Shown in pieces: positions 58,988-64,000 of a DNA stretch of 64,000 nucleotides. The notes beneath the pieces were generated by a model. The model was not told the origin of the DNA. It made no database searches and saw nothing but the letters and a program-made list of their open reading frames with translations. A program made the translations under genes and the position numbers. Within the stretch, counting starts at the first letter, position 1, and each line of letters starts with the position of its first letter. Source of the stretch: Collybiopsis luxurians FD-317 M1. Its lineage: Eukaryota > Basidiomycota > Agaricomycetes > Agaricales > Omphalotaceae. The stretch is taken from positions 15,974 to 79,973 of the forward strand of contig KN834770.1 in assembly GCA_000827265.1 (NCBI GenBank). Reading direction: 5' to 3'.

Positions 58988-61256
58988 TTAATCATGCCCC
59001 TCCCATTTCTTCTTGATTAAGAAAGACGCACGTTCGCCCACAATATATGCGGGGGCCATCGTATGACCTGCCGTGACGAGAGGCTGGAACAAGATTAACA
59101 TCAGATTTAGAAAACAAATGCAAGATGGTAAGACGTACTAGAACAGACAGATCGACAATTCTCAAACCCGTTACGCCCTTAACCAAAAGGTCGGGATTCA
59201 CTACCCCATAACCTGCCTCATGAGAAGTCATACTTGCGGTGCCAACTACGTGCTCATTGGGGCCGCCAATAGTTCGGATGTACTCATCCAACGCTTCGTC
59301 GCTTTCCATTGCCACAGCAAGATTATCGGCTGGACTGACGACATATCCGTCCCATGCAGGGGCAGATACAAAAGACAATGCTGTTCGAATGACTTCACGC
59401 ATAGCTAGAACATCAAATCGAGCTGAAAGTGTTTTTGCATCAATTATTGGGGGAGCAAAGACATTTGGAGAAGTAGAGTTGATAGTAATGAAACCCCCTG
59501 TGGAAAGTGTAGGAATAACTCGGAATCCAGGATTTGTCACGTACGAGAGGTTGGGGTTAATACACCTGTAGACATAGTCAAGAATTTGCCTGTTGCTGGT
59601 ACGATCGGGAAATTTGCTGGCTGCATTCCAATGGATGCATGAGGCGCAGTACTTCCTGATGAAGGGTCTTCTCCCAGAGCCGCCAGAACTGTATCATTGA
59701 ATCTGAAATACATAGTCAGACCCACAGGCGCGCCTACTAGAGGGCCCTGTTTTGTTTGCATCCATTGTTCGATAAGCTCGTTCTGGAGAGATTGATTTTG
59801 GAAGATGATATCTTCTGTCTGTGCGCTGGCATTGACTATCCACGCATTTTTGGCGGAAGCGTGAACTGACAGGTTTTGGCCGACGCTAGGAAGGTCGACA
59901 AGAGGTGCAATGCCAATGGATGAGAGGAAAGTAGAGTTGCCGATTCCAGAATTGAGTAGGACTTGTGGGGTGTTTATTGCTCCAGTGGATAATATGACCT
60001 CTTTGCTGGCATTGACTCGATAGAAGGGGCCTGAAAACCATGTAAAATTAGCTTTAAAGTTAAGGAATTCGTGCTGCATGTACCGTTTAGGTCCTGTGCA
60101 AATTCTGCTCCAAGAACTTGTGGTACGTGAGAACGAGAGGAAGTTTGAAGTACCCTAGAAACTCGGGCATTGACAAGGACATGAAGATTTCTTCTGTTCA
60201 TGAATTCAGGAGCTAGATATGAGGCTGCAGCACTGCTCCGAGTTCCATTATTAATTGTATATTGACCCCAGCCTTCAGCCGAACCGAAAGGACCTGAGCA
60301 TCATAATGAGACGATAACAGAAAATTGCCTACTTATTCCTAGAGGATTTCCCGAATTATAATCAAGATTAAACGCGAAGATTCCGCCTAACTCTTGGGCT
60401 GCTTGAAGACCAAGAGGGTCGATAGGAAGCGGAAACCCTGCCAAACTAACGGGATTGATGCCTGTTGTGCTGTGTATGGAGGGATTGAATTGTCCGGTAG
60501 TATTATGACCGTCAGCGGGGGGGGTCCAGCGTTCATTCTATAATGAGGGTCAAAGGCAATCTAACTGAGTCTCAGAGGTGGGTTTACCTTTGCTATGAAA
60601 GGTTGAATACTGTTCCACGACCAGCCCTCGTCTCCGGTCAACCGAGCATAGCGATCCCAGTCGTCCTTAGGTCCACGGTTGTAATACATGCCATCTGAGC
60701 ACAGTTGGGTAAGTAGTTCTAAGAATGTTGAATGTTGAAGTTACTACACACTATGTGAACTACTTCCGCCGAGGATGAGCGCGTGAGGAAAGTTGACGGA
60801 ACGATTGTTAAGAGCAGGTTGAGGAATGGTTGTCTGTCAATTCACCGTAGGCGCGACTTCCTTGTGAAGGAAAAAGACTGCCAACCGAATTCCACTCATA
60901 ACGCGAAGGTATGGTATATTCAAAGAGGGGAATGTCAACGGTTGGTATTCCCATGTTTCTGATAGAGAATCCAGCATTCTTGTAAGTACACTGGCTAGAA
61001 GAACGTACGGCCTTCCCGCTTCAAGAACCAGAACATTGAAATTTTCATTTTCTGAAAGCCGATTAGCCACGACGCAGCCCGCCGTTCCTCCTGGACCGCT
61101 ATGAGTAAGAGCTACTATGGGATGAACGGGTTACTTGCCTCCGAGAATGACAAAGTCGTAGTCGGTCGGAGGAACATCCTGAATGTTCTCAAATAAGGTT
61201 GCAATTGCAGCGTGTTGGTGAAGCAGGAGGAAAAAAGTCAGTAAAATCAGGGCCAT
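58988..61256 (-). CDS. Secreted GMC oxidoreductase (aryl-alcohol oxidase-like), copy 2
   Basis: Flavoenzyme paralogous to the gene at 25.7-28.0 kb. MALILLTFFLLLHQHAAIA is a signal peptide. TDYDFVILGG continues after intron 1 (donor GTAACC) into NGPGGTAGCVVANRLSENEN, giving GxGxxG. Later come NSTTIPQPALNNRSVNFPHA, LILGGSSSH, DGHNTTGQFNPSIH, STGAINTPQVLLNSGIGN and LPSVGQNLSVHAS. The C-terminal exons give EHVVGTASMTSHEAGYGVVN and, after the last intron, LPLVTAGHTMAPAYIVGERA. Both catalytic histidines (EHVVG and AGHT) are present. It ends KKKWEGHD at TAA 58988-58990. About 620 residues. TATAAATA lies about 43 bp upstream. Confidence 0.9.
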
Positions 61257-61298
61257 GGTGCTGCCTTGTCATGATTTTTTCTTCGTTCTTGAGTAGTT

Positions 61299-61306
61299 AT
61301 TTATAC
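61299..61306 (-). promoter_or_regulatory. TATA box of GMC oxidoreductase copy 2
   Basis: The minus strand reads TATAAATA, 43 bp upstream of ATG 61256. Confidence 0.55.
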
Positions 61307-61622
61307 GTGAAAAATCAGCTGGTCAGGGACCATAGAAGATCAAGGATAGTACTTAGGGCACGAAAGCGGGAGTCAGGTGCAATTGGTAGTAAATTCTTAA
61401 CTTGCCACAGGATCTCCTGCGGAGCTGCTAAAGACTTTCATTTCAGTTTCACATACTGAGTGTGGGTGGCCCGTGGCCCGGTAGTCCTGTGATTAGGCGT
61501 AGAATGTAGACTTGATATTGTGGCAAACCCCTAATATTGTATCTTATCGGGTCTGGATGCATCTCTAAATACTTGAAATGTGATTGGTTGATCAACTTTT
61601 CCCGAAGTCGTCCGTACAGTGT

Positions 61623-61628
61623 CACGTG
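61623..61628. promoter_or_regulatory. CACGTG palindrome upstream of CYT1
   Basis: CACGTG in the context GTGTCACGTGCTA, 48 bp from ATG 61677. Confidence 0.45.
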
Positions 61629-61676
61629 CTAAAATCTATCCCCTCCTCCGACTACAACAAAAATACCTACTCGAGC

Positions 61677-63010
61677 ATGCTGTCGAGGTTGCCCTCTGGA
61701 GCCTTGAAGCAGGCCTCTTCAGTGGCAAAGCTAAGCTCAAATTCGCTTGTTTCCAGCTCGCGGTCTGCCTCGGTGAGCCCAACGGTGCAAATTGTCTATG
61801 AATTCAGCTCATTTGCTTCGCCAGGTTCGCTTTGCGTCCTCGAGCTCTTCTTCCTCCTCAAATGCATTCCAAGTGCGTGACTTTAAATTTTTCGTGTTTC
61901 GGAAGTTAATTTTGCTTCGCAGACATTCATGAACTCCCGTATAACTCTTGCTTCTGCGACTCTGTTCACCGCTGGCACAGTCGCTTGGTATGCCCATCTT
62001 TATGGCACATTACCTTTTATCGGAGAAGTACACGCAAGCCATGCTAGCGATGAAGGCTTACATCCTGTTGCCTATCCTTGGCCTCATAAAGGTTTTTTCG
62101 ACTCGTTCGACCACGCCAGGTATGGATCGGAAAATCTTTCCTCTTCCATATTTGTATTCATCTTTCTCCTTTTCAAGTATTCGACGAGGCTATCAAGTAT
62201 ACCGCGAAGTTTGCGCGGCATGTCATTCTCTCGACCGTATCGCTTGGCGTAACCTCGTCGGTGTCTCGCACACCGCTGACGAAGCGCGTGCCTTGGCGGA
62301 AGAAGTCGAATATACGGACGGACCCAACGATGAAGGAGAGATGTTCCAGCGTCCTGGAAAGCTTTCCGACTATATGCCTGCTCCTTATCCCAATGAAGAG
62401 GCAGCTCGTGCAGGCAATGCCGGTGCTCTTCCTCCCGACTTGAGTCTCATCGTTAAGGCGCGTCATGGTGCTGCTGTAAGTTGTTCAGTTATTCCCCAGA
62501 ATGTGATCAACATCTGTTAAAACTTGTCCAGGACTACATATTTTCGCTCCTCACCGGTTACGTCGACCCACCAGCTGGAGTTGAAGTTCGTGAAGGCATG
62601 AACTACAACCCTTTCTTCCCCGGTGGTGCCCTTTCGATGGCTCGTGTTCTTTTCGATGGTCTCGTTGAATACGAAGATGGTGCGTTCCCACTCTCATAGT
62701 ATTCGGCTCCCTCCTTATTTCCGCTTCTGCAGGAACCCCCGCGACGACCTCGCAAATGGCCAAAGATGTTGCCACTTTCTTGAACTGGGCTGCTGAGCCT
62801 GAACACGACGAACGAAAGAAGACGGGTATCAAGGCGGTTATTCTATTCTCTACTCTCTTCGCCCTCAGTGTATACACCAAACGTTTCAAATGGGGTCCGA
62901 TTAAAAACAGGAAAATCCGTAAGCCAATTTGCACTCGTTCATTTCAAGCTCTGTGTGTTGACGCGTATATTGCAGAGTACAACCCTCCTGCGGATAGATC
63001 AGGACATTAG
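61677..63010 (+). CDS. CYT1: Cytochrome c1, respiratory complex III
   Basis: Haem-binding subunit of the bc1 complex in the inner mitochondrial membrane. [20 protein letters not shown] is a presequence. Spliced exons give [10 protein letters not shown], then [20 protein letters not shown] as the sorting signal, [20 protein letters not shown], and [20 protein letters not shown] with the haem Cxx[96 protein letters not shown] and the C-terminal anchor [19 protein letters not shown] follow. All family blocks are intact. It ends NPPADRSGH at 63010. About 320 residues, seven or so exons. Confidence 0.96.
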
Positions 63011-63545
63011 AACTAGAAATAAGATCATCCAATGCTGTGTATATATTACACGCAAATTAATCTTGCTGAAATCGATTTCTTTGGCAGTATGAAACTGAGC
63101 TCAACCGTATACAGAGGTAGAAATATGGCACCAGGAGTATTGTCGTCTGTTGGAATTTTGAGTCTACAAGTCGTAAGGCCGTTGGATTGTATGGCTTCTC
63201 TCTACAGCACTGAGGTTTTCGCTGTCGCTACCACGAGTCTAAAGAGGGCTGGAATTGATAAGGAGATTGGAGATTGGATTGCGATTTAGATTGAACTGTA
63301 GAGATCATGACCTCGTGTAGAATGCCTGGCAGCACTGTGCGCAGTCTAACTTCCTTGACCTGTAAACTCGAACAAGAAATTGACGAAATGGTAAGTAAAA
63401 ACTTTGAAAAAAAAATTTGTGGCGGGTCGCGCTCACGACGGGCGTCAAAATCCAGTGGAGGCGGCCCATCCAATCAGCGACAAACAACTTTGCTTCTTCA
63501 CACTTTCATCAAATTGGGTCGCCCAGCTACCGCTCACCAACCAGA
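63011..63545. other. Intergenic region, CYT1 to clathrin heavy chain
   Basis: 535 bp. Short plus-strand frames (63032-63289, 63307-63690) are not supported as genes; the second overlaps the clathrin start in another frame. Contains a CCAAT box. Confidence 0.5.
63470..63474 (+). promoter_or_regulatory. CCAAT box upstream of clathrin heavy chain
   Basis: CCAATCAGCG lies 72 bp upstream of ATG 63546 in a locally GC-rich patch. Confidence 0.4.
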
Positions 63546-64000
63546 ATGGCGGGTCTCGACATTTCCAAACCCATTGCATTCTGCGAGCATCTTCAGCTCT
63601 CAAGTCTGGGTATTCAGCCCGCTTCAATTTCTTTTCAGGTATGTCCAACGACGCGCGCTGCTGGCAGTTGCTCATTTTTTGTATTTCTAGGTACATTGAC
63701 TATCTACTAGCTCCTTCTCTCTCAATTCAGCATTGTATTCACTCTAGACTCTAACGCTCGAATCCGACCATTTTATATGTGTTCGCGAAAAAGTCAACGA
63801 GCAAAACCAAGTTGTCATCATCGACCTTGCTGATGCCAATAATGTTATGCGTCGCCCCATCTCTGCAGATTCAGCTATTATGCATCCACGCCAGAAAATT
63901 CTCGCACTGAAAGGTGCGTATTAATTGCTTCACTTGCAGGCCGTGCTGACGTATCATACAGCTGCCCGAACCCTCCAAATTTTCAATATCGAGACCAAGC
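63546..64000 (+). CDS. CHC1: Clathrin heavy chain, 5' end (runs off window)
   Basis: Coat protein of endocytic and Golgi vesicles. Exon 1 gives [20 protein letters not shown] and [11 protein letters not shown]. After an intron (GTATGT...CTCTAG) exon 2 gives [36 protein letters not shown] and [19 protein letters not shown]. Exon 3 begins [13 protein letters not shown]. These are the first blades of the N-terminal beta-propeller. About 110 of some 1,680 residues are inside the window. Confidence 0.95.

Larger units (their letters stand above)
61257..61676. other. Divergent promoter region, GMC oxidoreductase copy 2 / cytochrome c1
   Basis: 420 bp. Holds the TATA box at 61299 and the CACGTG at 61623. 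Confidence 0.55.

Noticed and set aside
61130..61145. GC donor (GCAAGT) for intron 1 of GMC copy 2
   Set aside because: With the acceptor CATAG the GC donor gives the wrong phase; the GTAACC donor two codons on gives GxGxxG in frame.
63307..63690. 127-codon plus-strand frame before clathrin
   Set aside because: Overlaps exon 1 of clathrin heavy chain in another frame and has no domain.

Overview
The window is nuclear DNA of a filamentous basidiomycete, most likely a mushroom-forming agaricomycete. Genes are packed on both strands and cut by many introns of about 50-60 nt with CTNAY-like branch sites. The gene set includes SRPK, snurportin, two secreted GMC oxidoreductases, a GPI-type chitin deacetylase and intron-containing tRNAs. 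All exon structures here were read by eye from splice signals and family conservation; no search was run.

Region 1 (1 to about 15.9 kb) is AT-rich and repeat-derived. It starts with the 5' two-thirds of a decayed Ty1/copia retrotransposon on the minus strand. The element has a 106-bp LTR, a primer site matching the anticodon region of initiator tRNA-Met, gag, protease, integrase and the first residues of reverse transcriptase; the rest lies left of the window. Two large foldback (MITE-like) palindromes follow, then kilobases of open-frame scraps. One spliced gene remnant at about 10.3-12.4 kb has a C-terminus that looks like the OTT_1508-type deaminase fold known to be expanded in basidiomycetes.

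Region 2 (15.9-64 kb) is a dense housekeeping block. In order: SRPK (-), snurportin-1 (+), nucleoporin Seh1 (-), a large probably mitochondrial unknown protein (+), tRNA-Val, a GMC oxidoreductase (-), a LYC1-like acetyltransferase (+), SmD1 (-), tRNA-Gln, PCNA (-), MsrA (-), an AT-hook protein (-), a 95-aa small protein (+), Mms22/Mus7 (-), a chitin deacetylase (+), a bacterial-type Fe-S L-serine dehydratase (-), a PX-PH-RhoGAP protein (+), mitochondrial ribosomal protein uL5m (+), a second tRNA-Gln (-), a second GMC oxidoreductase (-), cytochrome c1 (+) and the 5' end of clathrin heavy chain (+).

Functional themes: SRPK, snurportin and SmD1 all serve splicing/snRNP biology. PCNA and Mms22 act at replication forks. 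MsrA, L-serine dehydratase, uL5m and cytochrome c1 are mitochondrial or redox genes. The GMC enzymes and chitin deacetylase are secreted or cell-wall enzymes. The most unusual features are a PCNA with an acidic/lysine-rich insertion of roughly 130 residues in one loop, an L-serine dehydratase whose conserved terminal cysteine appears to be completed by a 4-nt last exon, and a half-tRNA-type primer site in the copia element.
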